Shown one piece after another: positions 7,898-16,665 of a stretch of DNA of 64,000 nucleotides. Under the pieces are notes generated by a model, which saw only the letters and a program-made list of their open reading frames with translations, was not told the DNA's origin and searched no databases. This stretch comes from Frigidibacter sp037095735 (GTDB lineage Bacteria > Pseudomonadota > Alphaproteobacteria > Rhodobacterales > Rhodobacteraceae): the NCBI RefSeq assembly GCF_037095735.1, contig NZ_JBAWKD010000001.1:682001-746000 (forward strand), given 5' to 3'. Positions within the stretch are counted from its first letter, which is position 1. Each line of letters starts with the position of its first letter. The position numbers were made by a program, and so were the translations under genes.

Positions 7898-8706
7898 AGC
7901 AGCCATTGGCATGGACGCTTTTTGTCAGAGCCGAAGGGGGCGCCCCGATTTTTCAGCGGTGCCCATTCTTATCTCCCGAACCGCGAGCGGCGATTTCTAA
8001 GGATCTCCACCGGTGGTTTGCCTCCGCGACTGGCAACTTTTTCCCCAACTCTGTCGCGCCGATTGACCGAGTGAGAGCCACTAGCGACCGTCTGCTTCGT
8101 CCGCATAGCTGACCTCCCGAGGATTTCTTCGAGGCCACGCGACGGGCGAGGTGGACATTTTGCTAAGCCAGCAACGCGAAACGCCGCCCCGGCGGGACGG
8201 CGTCTTGTGCTGATCAACATTTACCTGAGGGGCTGGGGGAGGAGGAGGGGATCCCCGCAGATTTCCGAGGCTCAGGGAGGAGGAGGAACCTCTGGAAAGT
8301 CATCGACGACCTGCGTCGGCGTTGCCCATTTCCTCGCATCTTCGGCCCAGCGTCACCAGTGCGAAGATCGGGATGCCGACATGCCGTCAGTGCATCGAGA
8401 CGTCAGAGCCGGCGAAGTGCATCGGCCCATCTCCCGTGCGAAAGCCCCCGAAACCAAGGTGCCGTGTGCCCGTCGTTCGATCCGAAGCCTCTTCAAGCCG
8501 GCGCATGGCCCCGTCGCGCCCAGCAGGCCGGCCTTGTCCTTCATTCTTCCAGTCATCGGGGCGGATGCATTCGGAGCAGGTGCGAACTAGAGGGATGCCG
8601 CCTCAAGGTGTCGGGCAGCAAGGAGCACGAAACGGTGCCACACAGCCCCGGGACATTCAGATCAGCGGCGGACCAAAAGACCGGAGCCGAGACGTTCCGC
8701 ATTCTG
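7898..8706. other. Long gene-free stretch between two operons
   Basis: About 800 bp with no reading frame that shows a recognisable domain, a good ribosome site and normal codon use together. Frames open across 8207-8900 are GC-rich chance frames without family resemblance. Visible items are a 10-bp stem hairpin at 8181-8203 (ACGCCGCCCC with GGGACGGCGT, one G-U, no T-run), two purine-rich GGAGGAGGAGG runs near 8237 and 8278, and a copy (8094-8114) of a short sequence also present at 26391-26411. It may be the scar of past insertions. Confidence 0.4.
8094..8114. repeat. Short dispersed repeat, copy A
   Basis: The sequence begins GCTTCGTCCGCATAGC and matches positions 26391-26411 in 20 of 21 bases on the same strand. 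Both copies are in gene-free DNA, 18 kb apart. One is beside the transposition module. What it belongs to is unknown; a degenerate mobile-element end or a family of small intergenic repeats are the options. Confidence 0.5.
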
Positions 8707-8737
8707 CGGCTCGATCCCGCAGCGCAGGACCGAGCCG
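8707..8737 (-). terminator. Hairpin downstream of the hydrolase pair
   Basis: An 11-bp inverted repeat (CGGCTCGATCC with GGACCGAGCCG, one mismatch) with a 9-nt loop lies 8 bp beyond the stop codon of the minus-strand hydrolase. No T-run follows on either strand, so it is a weak terminator candidate. Confidence 0.4.
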
Positions 8738-8745
8738 TATTGTCG

Positions 8746-9708
8746 TCAGGCAGCTTCGGCAGCGGCGGCGCCTTTTACAGCGAGATGCTTTCTGAAGAAC
8801 GGAATGATCTTCTCCAGCGCCAGGCCGACCGGCTCTTCCCGATCGTAGAGATCGTAATGGGACCAATCCTGAAGCTCGACCAGTTGCCGGTCCTTTGATG
8901 CCATCGCGCGGCCGTAGATTTCCATGCCGTCCCGATAGGCCCCGAAGGCGCCGACCTTCTGGCCGATGACCACCATCATCGGCTGGGTCATCAGCGTCTC
9001 GGCGAAGGCAAAGGCATCCCAGGACAGGGTCTGCTGGGCATGGCTGAAGACCATGCGTGTCGCGCCGCCACGCGCCTGGCCGCGCGGCGTCTTGTAGTAG
9101 TCCGTCGCCTCGAAGACGTCGCGCTCGGTCATCCCCGCCTCGCGCGCCACCTCGGGGCTTGCAGGCAGCAGCTCACTGACCTGCAGCTCTGCGCCGCGCG
9201 CCTCGGCGCTGCGCTGCGCGGCCATGGCAGTCAGCGCGCCGACCGGATCGAAGCCGCTGAACCCTTCCCGGAAGAGGCGACCGAGGTTCACCGGGGTGAT
9301 CCCGACCACCGCCTTGATCCGCTTCTCGGTCAGCGCGGCATTCAGGGCGTAGCCACCGCCGCCGCAGACGCCGATGACTCCGATCCGCTCCGCATCGACG
9401 AAAGGCAGCGTCACCGCATGGTCGATCACGTGGCTGACGTCCTCGACCCGCTGGCTCGGGCTCTCGGTCCAGCGGGGGCTGCCACCGGACGTGCCCTGAT
9501 AGCTCGCGTCGAAGGCGATGACGACATAGCCCTGCGCGGCGAGCGCCTTGCCGTAGACGCTGCCCGAGGTCTGCTCCTTGCAGCTTCCGAAGGGGTGAAT
9601 GCTGACGATCGTCGGGTAGCGACGGCCCGCATCGAAGGCCGGCGGCAGGTGAATGTCCGCAGCAATGTGCCAGGCCATGTCGGTGTTCTGGAATGTCACG
9701 CTTTCCAT
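8746..9708 (-). CDS. Alpha/beta hydrolase with cysteine nucleophile (dienelactone-hydrolase-like), copy 1
   Basis: 320 aa, read from the ATG at 9708 with AGGGAGA upstream. The alpha/beta-hydrolase core shows the nucleophile elbow GVCGGGG with cysteine (C115) instead of the usual serine, as in dienelactone hydrolases; a candidate catalytic histidine is in DWSHYDLYD near the C-terminus. IHPFGSCKEQTSG supplies the oxyanion-hole region. It lies directly downstream of a paralogue with the same elbow position, and both diverge from a LysR gene. Family members (YcjY-like and related) are mostly uncharacterised; ester or lactone hydrolysis is the reasonable expectation. No signal peptide is seen, so it should be cytoplasmic. 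Confidence 0.82.
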   Translation of the reverse strand: MESVTFQNTDMAWHIAADIHLPPAFDAGRRYPTIVSIHPFGSCKEQTSGSVYGKALAAQGYVVIAFDASYQGTSGGSPRWTESPSQRVEDVSHVIDHAVTLPFVDAERIGVIGVCGGGGYALNAALTEKRIKAVVGITPVNLGRLFREGFSGFDPVGALTAMAAQRSAEARGAELQVSELLPASPEVAREAGMTERDVFEATDYYKTPRGQARGGATRMVFSHAQQTLSWDAFAFAETLMTQPMMVVIGQKVGAFGAYRDGMEIYGRAMASKDRQLVELQDWSHYDLYDREEPVGLALEKIIPFFRKHLAVKGAAAAEAA

Positions 9709-9747
9709 GGTGTGATCTCCCTGAGAGTTGAATTGGCAGAGACTGCA

Positions 9748-9766
9748 CCGCCCGGGATCCGGGCGG
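9748..9766 (-). other. Intercistronic hairpin between the two hydrolase genes
   Basis: A perfect 8-bp stem (CCGCCCGG with CCGGGCGG) and 3-nt loop sits in the 79-bp gap between the two minus-strand hydrolase genes. Such hairpins often stabilise the upstream message or reduce expression of the downstream gene; no T-run follows. Confidence 0.45.
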
Positions 9767-9787
9767 GCACGCGTCGTCCGCGCCGGA

Positions 9788-10720
9788 TCAGGCGCCGAGC
9801 TTTTCCCGGAAGAAGGGCGCCAGCACGCTGACCGCCTCATCGACGAATTTCGCGACGTCGTAGAGGTCCATGTGATTGGCACCGTCGACGATGTGGAACG
9901 CTTTGTCGCCGCTTGCGGCCCGGGCGTAGAGGTCGTCGCTCATCCACTTGCTGCCCGCGGCGCTGCCGGCCACGATCTGCAGCGGCTGGGTCAGGAAGGC
10001 CTCGGCGAAGTTGTAGGCGTCGTAGCTGATCAGCTGGGTCAGGCTGCGGGCCAGCCCGTAGCCTGGGGCGGTGGCGCATTGCGCACGCTGGGTGTGGTAG
10101 TATTCCCAGGCCTGACGAAGCTCCTCGTTGGGCGCGTCCTCCTCCTTCAGCGGGGCCATCGGGATCTGCGCCAGATCACCGCCCGCGGCGAGCGACCGCG
10201 CATCAGCGGTCCGGGCGGCGGCACCGGCTTCGAGGAAGGGCAGCGCGTCGGCATCGGCCACGTCATTGTTCCAGCCGTTGCGGAACATCGCGCCGATGTT
10301 GACCGCGCTGACCGTGCCGACGGCCTTGATCCGGTGGTCGTTGATCGCGGCATTGGCGGTATAGCCTGCGCCCGCGCAGATCCCCATCGCGCCGATCCGG
10401 TCGGCGTCGACACAGTCCAGCGTGGTCAGGTGGTCGATCACCGCGCTGACATCCTCGGTGCGGATGTAGGGGTTTTCCAGCTGGCGCAGGCTGCCGCCGG
10501 ACTCGCCCTGGTAGGAGGCGTCATAGGCGATGGTCACGAACCCCTGCCGGGCCAGTTCCGCGGCATATGTGCCGGCGGTCTGTTCCTTCACCCCGCCGCC
10601 GGGGTGCGAGACCACGATGGCCGGGTATCTGGTGCCCTCTTGGTAGCCCTCGGGCAGGTTGATGACGGCCGATATCTCGATGGTGGAGTTGTTGCTGTTG
10701 GCGAAGGTGATCTTGGTCAT
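9788..10720 (-). CDS. Alpha/beta hydrolase with cysteine nucleophile (dienelactone-hydrolase-like), copy 2
   Basis: 310 aa, start MTKITFANSNN with AAGGAGA upstream. It is a paralogue of the gene at 8746: the same blocks occur in the same order (RYPAIVVSHPGGGVKEQT, AYDASYQGESGG, RTEDVSAVIDHL) and the nucleophile elbow GICAGAG again places a cysteine at residue 115. A histidine in GANHMDLYD near the C-terminus is the candidate third catalytic residue. It is the promoter-proximal gene of the pair and diverges from the LysR gene at 10837, which probably controls both. Substrate unknown. Confidence 0.82.
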   Translation of the reverse strand: MTKITFANSNNSTIEISAVINLPEGYQEGTRYPAIVVSHPGGGVKEQTAGTYAAELARQGFVTIAYDASYQGESGGSLRQLENPYIRTEDVSAVIDHLTTLDCVDADRIGAMGICAGAGYTANAAINDHRIKAVGTVSAVNIGAMFRNGWNNDVADADALPFLEAGAAARTADARSLAAGGDLAQIPMAPLKEEDAPNEELRQAWEYYHTQRAQCATAPGYGLARSLTQLISYDAYNFAEAFLTQPLQIVAGSAAGSKWMSDDLYARAASGDKAFHIVDGANHMDLYDVAKFVDEAVSVLAPFFREKLGA

Positions 10721-10738
10721 GGTCGTCTCCTTGGGTTG

Positions 10739-10753
10739 GGATCGAACCGATCC
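10739..10753. promoter_or_regulatory. Palindrome GGATCG-AAC-CGATCC in divergent promoter
   Basis: A perfect 6+3+6 inverted repeat 18 bp upstream of the hydrolase start and within the 116-bp region shared with the divergent LysR gene. It is a plausible regulator or repressor site; assignment to the LysR protein is a guess. Confidence 0.4.
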
Positions 10754-10803
10754 GCTGCCGATGGAGCCAATATGACGCTTGAGCCGCTCAGTGATTAGGC
10801 GGT

Positions 10804-10820
10804 AAGTTCTTCTCGAACCT
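10804..10820. promoter_or_regulatory. Imperfect inverted repeat AAGTTC-N5-GAACCT before LysR gene
   Basis: Arms match in 5 of 6 positions with a 5-bp spacer, 16 bp before the LysR start. LysR proteins usually bind their own divergent promoter, so this is a second candidate site beside the palindrome at 10739. Confidence 0.35.
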
Positions 10821-10836
10821 ATAAGTGAGATGATGA

Positions 10837-11742
10837 ATGCGGCGCGAGGACATCGCCGATCTGACGGCCTTCGTGACGGTCGCCGAAGAGGGCAGCTTCA
10901 CCAGGGCCGCGACCCGTCTGGGCATCTCGCAGTCCGCGCTGAGCCAGATTGTCCGCCGTCTCGAGGATCGCCTCGGGCTGCGCCTTCTGGCCCGCACGAC
11001 GCGCAGCGTCGCCCCCACGCCCGCAGGCGACCGGCTGGTCCGTAGGCTCGGGCCGCTGCTGCGGGAGATCGACAGCGATCTCGCCGAGCTGAGCGAGTTC
11101 CGGGACACACCGGCCGGCCATATCCGCATCACATCCGTCGAGCATGCGGCGAAGACCATTCTCGTTCCCGCGCTGGCCGAGGTGCTGCCGGGCTATCCTG
11201 ACGTGAAGGTCGAGGTCATCGTCGACTACGGGCTCGTCGATGTCGTGGCCGACCGCTTCGACGCCGGGGTCCGGCTGGGTGAGCATGTGGCAAAGGACAT
11301 GATCTCGGTGCGGATCAGCCCGGACGTGCCGATGGCGATCGTCGGCGCTCCCGCCTACCTCGCGCAGCAATCCGTGCCGAGGTCGCCCGAAGACCTCGTC
11401 GAGCACCGGGCGATCAATCTGCGCCTGCCCTCGTCGGACACGATCAACGCCTGGCGGCTGGCAAAGGACGGTGCGGAAAAGCGGGTGCGGGTCGAGGGCG
11501 CGCTCAGCTTCAACACGGTCGAACTGATCCGCAAAAGCGCGCTTCTCGGGCAGGGTCTGGCCTACCTCCCGCGGGACGAGGTCGAGGACGACCTCACGCA
11601 GGGCGCGCTGAGCCAAGTGCTGGCGGACTGGACGCCACCGCTGCCGGGCTATCACCTCTACTACCCGAACCGGCGGCACAGCTCACCGGCGTTCCGGGTG
11701 GTCGTGGAGGCGCTGAAGGCCCGGCTTCGCAAGCTCGGCTGA
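10837..11742 (+). CDS. LysR-family transcriptional regulator (divergent from hydrolase pair)
   Basis: 301 aa. The winged HTH (residues about 3-62; AATRLGISQSALSQIVRRLE) is followed by an effector-binding domain. The sequence resembles the large alphaproteobacterial CrgA/DmlR-like group in which a LysR gene sits back to back with one or two enzymes it controls. The gene is divergent from the two cysteine-type hydrolases with only 116 bp between starts, holding two inverted repeats. The start at 10837 follows GTGAGATGATGA, a modest ribosome site. Ligand unknown. Confidence 0.9.
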   Translation: MRREDIADLTAFVTVAEEGSFTRAATRLGISQSALSQIVRRLEDRLGLRLLARTTRSVAPTPAGDRLVRRLGPLLREIDSDLAELSEFRDTPAGHIRITSVEHAAKTILVPALAEVLPGYPDVKVEVIVDYGLVDVVADRFDAGVRLGEHVAKDMISVRISPDVPMAIVGAPAYLAQQSVPRSPEDLVEHRAINLRLPSSDTINAWRLAKDGAEKRVRVEGALSFNTVELIRKSALLGQGLAYLPRDEVEDDLTQGALSQVLADWTPPLPGYHLYYPNRRHSSPAFRVVVEALKARLRKLG

Positions 11743-12029
11743 ATGGAAGCCTGCTGTCTTGCATCAGTCGGAGAGATGATCGCGGCTGGCTATGGTAGCG
11801 CCGTCTGCGCTGGTCGACCTCGGGTCGTGAACTTTGCTGGACTTTGCGCGTAGAGCCGGCTCGGGGAAGCTGAGATGCCGTGAGAGCCAGACTATCGTCT
11901 GTCGGTTGAGGGCCTGTCGCGTCATGCGACCCGACAGGCGCGAGCACGTCACGGCACTGCATGACCATTTCGAGCCCTTTGCGGTCATTCATGCGTATCG
12001 CAGCGAATGCGCTGCTTCTGCAGCAAGGT

Positions 12030-13385
12030 CTAAGTGACGCACTCTGGCCATAGCAACAGCACAACTTCACCTCCCCCCGGCCGTTCGCTCAAAATTAGTG
12101 ACCCGCCGATCCGTTGTATTGCGCAGCTGACTATGGAGAGGCCAAGGCCGCTGCCCGAGCCTGGTCCCGACCTGAAAAATCGCTCGACGACCGTCGCCCG
12201 ATCTGCGGCTGGTATGCCGGGGCCGCGATCGCTGACGGCAAGCACGGCCTCGCTGACCCGCATGTCCGCATGAATCGTGACGACCTCACCCTTTGGTGAA
12301 GCATTCACGGCATTTTCTAGCAGGTTGCGGATCGCCGAAAACAGCAGGAAACGGTGAGCCCCGGAAACGACAGTGTCCGTCGAAACATCAACCTCGATAC
12401 GGATCTCGCGGCCCCGCCAAAGCGCGGCGGTGTCCGCGATCGTGTCATCGATGATGGCACTGAGCCTGGTGGGCGGAAGATGCGTCGGCAAGGTTTCGGC
12501 ATCGACCGCCGCCATGTCGAGCAACTGGCGCGCCAGCCGATCCGTCCGGTCGACGCCGGCCAAGATCTGGGCCAAAGCGCGGTCCCGGATCGATGCCTCT
12601 GGCGCGGCTACCGCGATCTGGGCCTGCAGTTTCAGACCGGCAAGCGGTGTCTTCAGCTCATGCGCGGCATAGGCAGTGAACGCCTGCTCCCGATCCCGCG
12701 CCTGCGAGACCCGATCAAACAGCGAATTCAAGGCATCGCGGATCGGCTCGATCTCTCGCGGCGAGAGCTGCGTGATCGGCCCGAGGTCTGTTGCGGACCG
12801 CAAGCGGAGCGCGTCGGCCATATGCGCAAGAGGGGCCATACCCTTCCCGAGGCTCACCCAAATCAGAAGCGCCAGTGCGGGAAGGATCAGCGCGGCGGGA
12901 AGGATCAGGCCAGTGGTCACATCGCGCACCAACCGGTCACGGATTGCGATGCTGTCACCAACCATGACTCGCACGCCGCGCTCTTCGTTAACGACCGAGA
13001 ACACCCGCCAGGACACGCCGCCGACCTCGCTGATGCTGAACCCGGTGCGCGTGCCGGTAAGGGGCAGGTCAGGTGCGTTACCGGAGCCGGCCACGCGTCG
13101 CCCGTCCAGCCCCCAGATCTGACAGGAAAGCTGATGGACATAGGTGCCGCCCTCTTCGGGAAACTCGGCAGTCTGTGCGGCAACGGCACGGACCGCAGTT
13201 ACGACCTCGATTTTCTGGTCCGACAGCAGCGAGGAAACCATCCGCGCGGATTCAGCGAGCCTGGCGTCCAGAACACGCTCAACCTTGGCGCGGGTCGAAT
13301 TGTGGATCCAGATCACGGCCGATGCCCAGACGACGCCGGTGGCGAGCAGAAGGATGGCAAACAGCCGGACACGCATCGACGTCAT
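12030..13385 (-). CDS. Two-component sensor histidine kinase (QseC/TctE/PmrB-like)
   Basis: 451 aa inner-membrane kinase. TM1 lies about residues 7-27 and TM2 about 157-179, with a 130-residue periplasmic sensor between them. A HAMP-like linker is followed by the H-box YAAHELKTPL with phospho-acceptor H242, then N-box NLLENAVNA, G1 DRGPGIPAAD and G2 GSGSGLGLSI. The ATG overlaps the stop of the response-regulator gene by 4 bp (ATGA), so the two are translationally coupled. The pair is divergent from the dsbD operon, which suggests it senses envelope redox or metal stress; the signal is unknown. Confidence 0.92.
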   Translation of the reverse strand: MTSMRVRLFAILLLATGVVWASAVIWIHNSTRAKVERVLDARLAESARMVSSLLSDQKIEVVTAVRAVAAQTAEFPEEGGTYVHQLSCQIWGLDGRRVAGSGNAPDLPLTGTRTGFSISEVGGVSWRVFSVVNEERGVRVMVGDSIAIRDRLVRDVTTGLILPAALILPALALLIWVSLGKGMAPLAHMADALRLRSATDLGPITQLSPREIEPIRDALNSLFDRVSQARDREQAFTAYAAHELKTPLAGLKLQAQIAVAAPEASIRDRALAQILAGVDRTDRLARQLLDMAAVDAETLPTHLPPTRLSAIIDDTIADTAALWRGREIRIEVDVSTDTVVSGAHRFLLFSAIRNLLENAVNASPKGEVVTIHADMRVSEAVLAVSDRGPGIPAADRATVVERFFRSGPGSGSGLGLSIVSCAIQRIGGSLILSERPGGGEVVLLLWPECVT

Positions 13386-14047
13386 GCGATGCCCTCCGCC
13401 AGCCGATAGCCGACGCCGCGCACGGTTTCTATGAACCCAGCGCCGAGCTTGTTACGCAGCTTGTGGACATGGACCTCCACTGTGTTGCTCTCGACATCCT
13501 CCTGCCACCCGTAGAGACGCTCTTCGAGATCAGACTTGCTGAGTATCGTCCCCGGTCGCTCGATCAAAGCGCGCAGGATGGTGAATTCGTGTCGCGAGAA
13601 CCGGAGGGCGCGGTCGCCTAGTCTTCCGTCCATTCTGGCAGGATCCAGCACCAACCCGTTCCATCCGATCAACGGCGTGGCACGCCCTTCCGCCCGGCGT
13701 AGAATGGCGCGCAGGCGAGCGGAAAGTTCGGACAGATCGAAGGGCTTGCCGAGGTAGTCATCCGCGCCGGCGTCCAGTCCGGCCACCTTCTGATCGGTGC
13801 CATCGTTCGCTGTGAGCACCAGAACCGGCAGCGGACTTCCCAGCCGCCTGAGGCTTGCAAGCAGATCCAGACCCGATCCATCGGGCAGCATCAGGTCTAG
13901 CACCATCCCCTCGAACTTCCCGTCACGCAATGCAGCGGTCGCGTCGGCGCAGGTTTCGACCGCCTCCGGCGAAAATCCGGCGAGCCGCAGGCCGACGACG
14001 AGGCCGTCACGAAGCAGGGGGTCGTCCTCGACGATCAGCAGGCGCAT
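13382..14047 (-). CDS. OmpR/PmrA-type response regulator
   Basis: 221 aa. The receiver domain (1-115) has the acidic pocket VEDD, phospho-acceptor D51 (MVLDLMLPDGSG), and conserved K101 (LGKPFD). The C-terminal winged helix (about 130-215) includes SNTVEVHVHKLRNKLG and ETVRGVGYRL. It resembles QseB/PmrA/TctD. A direct repeat CTTAAG-N5-CTTAAG lies 36-52 bp upstream, the layout recognised by PmrA/QseB-type regulators, so it likely controls its own gene and the divergent dsbD operon. It is the first gene of the regulator pair. Confidence 0.93.
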   Translation of the reverse strand: MRLLIVEDDPLLRDGLVVGLRLAGFSPEAVETCADATAALRDGKFEGMVLDLMLPDGSGLDLLASLRRLGSPLPVLVLTANDGTDQKVAGLDAGADDYLGKPFDLSELSARLRAILRRAEGRATPLIGWNGLVLDPARMDGRLGDRALRFSRHEFTILRALIERPGTILSKSDLEERLYGWQEDVESNTVEVHVHKLRNKLGAGFIETVRGVGYRLAEGIA

Positions 14048-14082
14048 ACAGATCTCCTTTGCCCGCCCGGTCGCAACCGAAG

Positions 14083-14099
14083 CTTAAGATTGGCTTAAG
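14083..14099. promoter_or_regulatory. PmrA/QseB-type box, CTTAAG-ATTGG-CTTAAG
   Basis: A perfect direct repeat with 11-bp period (CTTAAGATTGGCTTAAG) in the 96-bp region between the response-regulator gene and the dsbD operon. The established PmrA/QseB site is two YTTAAK half-sites separated by 5 bp, which this fits exactly. One dimer here could act on both divergent promoters. Confidence 0.7.
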
Positions 14100-14143
14100 G
14101 CTGTTGGGCGAGAGGCGTCCGGAAACTACTTCGGACGGATAAT

Positions 14144-15913
14144 TTGCGAAAGCTTGCCCTGACCTTGCTGGCAATCACGCTGCTGGCATTTCCGACGCTG
14201 GCTCAGGAACTTCGGCTAACGAGCAGCGGGCGCCAGCCCTTGCCGGCGGACCAGGCCTTCCGTTTCTCGGCGGCTGCTGAACCCGGTGCTGTGCGGCTCA
14301 GCTGGCGCATCGCACCAGGGTATTACCTCTATCGCGACGGGTTCGAGGTGCGAGCCGACGGGCAGCCGCTTCAACTCGACATGCCGAAGGGCGTGACCAA
14401 GGACGACCCGACCTTCGGCGTGACCGAGGTCTATCATGATGCCGTGAGCTTTACCGTGGCTGACCCGCGTGCGCTCACGGTCACATGGCAGGGCTGCCAA
14501 GAGGCAGGCCTGTGCTACCCGCCGGTGACGCAAGAGCTGGGCACATCGCACGCTGCGGCGGTGTCCGACGCCGCATCCTTGGCTGGCCCGGCAACGGCCC
14601 ACCCCGACATCGCACAGCAGGATGGCTTGCTGGAGCGACTCGCGGCTCGGGGCGGTGTGGCGCTGGTTCTCGTAACCTTCCTCGGCTTTGGCGTGCTGCT
14701 GTCGTTGACGCCCTGCGTGTTGCCGATGGTGCCGATCCTGACCGGGCTGCTTTTGCGACAGGGCGAGCGGCTGACGGCGCGGCGCGGTGCGCTGCTCTCC
14801 GGGGCCTATGTCATGTCGATGGCCGCGGCCTTCGGCGTCATCGGGGCGGTCGCGGGCTGGTCCGGGCAGAACCTGCAGATGGTCCTGCAGCACCCGGCCG
14901 CGCTGATCGGTGCCGCGTTGATCTTCGTCGCGCTCGCGCTGTCGAGCTTCGGCGCTATCTCGCTGCGCTTGCCGATGCGCGGCACCGGCCCGTCCCAGAC
15001 CCGGCGCGGCACCATGGCGGGGGCCGCGACGCTCGGCTTCGGCTCCGCCCTCATCGTCGGCCCTTGCGTGACGCCGCCGCTTGCCGCCGCGCTCCTTTAT
15101 GTCGCACGGAGCGGCGACATCGCCCTTGGGGCCGCCGCGCTCTTTTGCCTCGGCCTCGGGCAAGGGGTGCCGCTGTTCGTCGCAGGCACGTTCGGTGCGG
15201 GCCTACTGCCGCGCACCGGGGCCTGGATGGAGGGGGTGAACCGGCTGTTCGGGCTGACCTTCCTTGGCATGGCGGTCTGGGTGTCGACCAGGATCCTGCC
15301 CGGCCCTGCGGTGCTGGGGGTCTGGTCCGCCTATCTGGTCCTTGCCGGGGTGATGCTCGGCGCCTTGGACCGGCTTGACCGCGACACATCCCCCGCGCGC
15401 CGCGTCGGGCCCGCCGTCGGCATCCTCGCGATCATCCTCGGCGCGATTATGGCTCTGGGCGCGGCCTCGGGCGCGGGCGATCCGCTTCGCCCCCTGCAGC
15501 GGCTTTCGGCTGTGCCGGAACAGGCCAGGCTATCTTTCCGCCCCATCGATGCTCCGGCGCAGCTGAAAACCGCATTGGCCGAAGCGCCGCGCAAGCCCGC
15601 GCTTCTCTATGTATCGGCGGACTGGTGCGTGACCTGCCGCAGCCTCGAACGCGGTCCGCTCGCCGAACCCGCCGTCACGGCCGCGCTGTCCGACCTGACA
15701 TTGCTAAAGATCGACGTGACCCGGACCGATGCCGCATCACGCGCCCTGCTCGCCGATCTCGATACGGTCGGACCGCCGACACTGATCTTCCTCGACCCTG
15801 CGCAGCGCGAACCCGAAGGCAGCCGCCTGATCGGCGCCATCGGCGCCGAGGACATCCTCTCTTCCGTTTCCGCACTACGCGACGGCCACGTTCCCGAAAG
15901 GACACTTCAATGA
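14144..15913 (+). CDS. dsbD: Thiol:disulfide interchange protein DsbD/ScsB-like
   Basis: 589 aa inner-membrane reductase that carries electrons from cytoplasmic thioredoxin to periplasmic thiols. It has a signal peptide (1-20). The alpha domain carries the redox pair C118/C124 (CQEAGLCYPP). The eight-segment membrane domain has C191 (LTPCVLPMVP) and C308 (VGPCVTPPL). The C-terminal thioredoxin-like gamma domain has C495-V-T-C498 (ADWCVTCR). All six cysteines of the relay are present. The start is TTG at 14144; no ATG or GTG fits better, and GGACGGAT precedes it. The stop overlaps the L,D-transpeptidase start by 4 bp. The divergent two-component system probably controls it. Confidence 0.93.
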   Translation: MRKLALTLLAITLLAFPTLAQELRLTSSGRQPLPADQAFRFSAAAEPGAVRLSWRIAPGYYLYRDGFEVRADGQPLQLDMPKGVTKDDPTFGVTEVYHDAVSFTVADPRALTVTWQGCQEAGLCYPPVTQELGTSHAAAVSDAASLAGPATAHPDIAQQDGLLERLAARGGVALVLVTFLGFGVLLSLTPCVLPMVPILTGLLLRQGERLTARRGALLSGAYVMSMAAAFGVIGAVAGWSGQNLQMVLQHPAALIGAALIFVALALSSFGAISLRLPMRGTGPSQTRRGTMAGAATLGFGSALIVGPCVTPPLAAALLYVARSGDIALGAAALFCLGLGQGVPLFVAGTFGAGLLPRTGAWMEGVNRLFGLTFLGMAVWVSTRILPGPAVLGVWSAYLVLAGVMLGALDRLDRDTSPARRVGPAVGILAIILGAIMALGAASGAGDPLRPLQRLSAVPEQARLSFRPIDAPAQLKTALAEAPRKPALLYVSADWCVTCRSLERGPLAEPAVTAALSDLTLLKIDVTRTDAASRALLADLDTVGPPTLIFLDPAQREPEGSRLIGAIGAEDILSSVSALRDGHVPERTLQ

Positions 15914-16665
15914 TCCCGATCCGCCCTCTCGCGGGCCTTTTGGCACTTGCCCTGCTCGGCGCATGTGCCGCGCCATTGCCAACTGAAACGCCGGATCCGG
16001 GACCGCAGGTCAGTCCAGAGGTGAAGTCGATGTATGGAGCCCGCGAAGACGGTGGTTTCGCGGTCCCGGCCGTGCCGGACAACTTCCTGACCGACCACAA
16101 CGTGAGACAGACCATCGGCTTCGTGACCGCAGAAAAGCCCGGAACCGTCGTCGTCGATCCCTGGCAGCGCTATCTCTACTTCATCCTGCCGGAGGGACAG
16201 GCGGTCCGCTACGGGGTCGCTGTAGGGGACGAGGGGCGGGCTTTCGCAGGCGAGGCGCATATCCCCTATATGCGCCACTGGCCAAGCTGGCGGCCGACCC
16301 AGAACATGATCCGTGAATTTCCCGAAACCTACGCGCGTCTTGCCGACGGGATGGATGGCGGGGTCTGGAATCCGCTCGGTGCGCGGGCGCTCTATCTGCA
16401 TCAGGGCAACCGCGACACCTATTACCGCATCCACGGCACCAGCGACATGGGGTCCATCGGCAGCGCAACCTCTGCCGGCTGCATCCGCATGTTCCATCAG
16501 GACGTGATTGACCTCGGCGATCGCGTGAAGTCGATGACGCGCGTTGTCGTTCTGACGCCCGAACAGTCGCGCCAGTCGATCCTCGACAACGGCGGCTTCC
16601 CGGATCCGGTGCAGGCACCCGCAATCGCGTCACAAGTCGCCCCCCGGCAGGAGACGAATGCATGA
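15910..16665 (+). CDS. L,D-transpeptidase (YkuD domain) lipoprotein
   Basis: 251 aa. The lipobox LLGAC puts the lipidated cysteine at C19. The YkuD domain (about 78-215) ends in the catalytic signature with H175 (HGTS) and C191 (SAGCIRM). These enzymes cross-link peptidoglycan 3-3 or attach proteins to meso-DAP through the active-site thiol, in the periplasm. ATGA overlaps couple it to dsbD upstream and to the dsbA-like gene downstream. The catalytic cysteine must stay reduced, so being made with a thiol reductase and a thioredoxin-fold partner is suggestive. Confidence 0.92.
   Translation: MIPIRPLAGLLALALLGACAAPLPTETPDPGPQVSPEVKSMYGAREDGGFAVPAVPDNFLTDHNVRQTIGFVTAEKPGTVVVDPWQRYLYFILPEGQAVRYGVAVGDEGRAFAGEAHIPYMRHWPSWRPTQNMIREFPETYARLADGMDGGVWNPLGARALYLHQGNRDTYYRIHGTSDMGSIGSATSAGCIRMFHQDVIDLGDRVKSMTRVVVLTPEQSRQSILDNGGFPDPVQAPAIASQVAPRQETNA

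Noticed and set aside
8181..8203. Hairpin ACGCCGCCCC/GGGACGGCGT as a terminator
   Set aside because: Strong stem but no T-run on either side and not next to a gene end, so only noted as structure.
8207..8898. Several overlapping frames of 127-179 codons in the 7.9-8.7 kb gap
   Set aside because: No recognisable domain, poor start sites, and mutually overlapping frames of similar quality. Two run into the hydrolase gene on the opposite strand.
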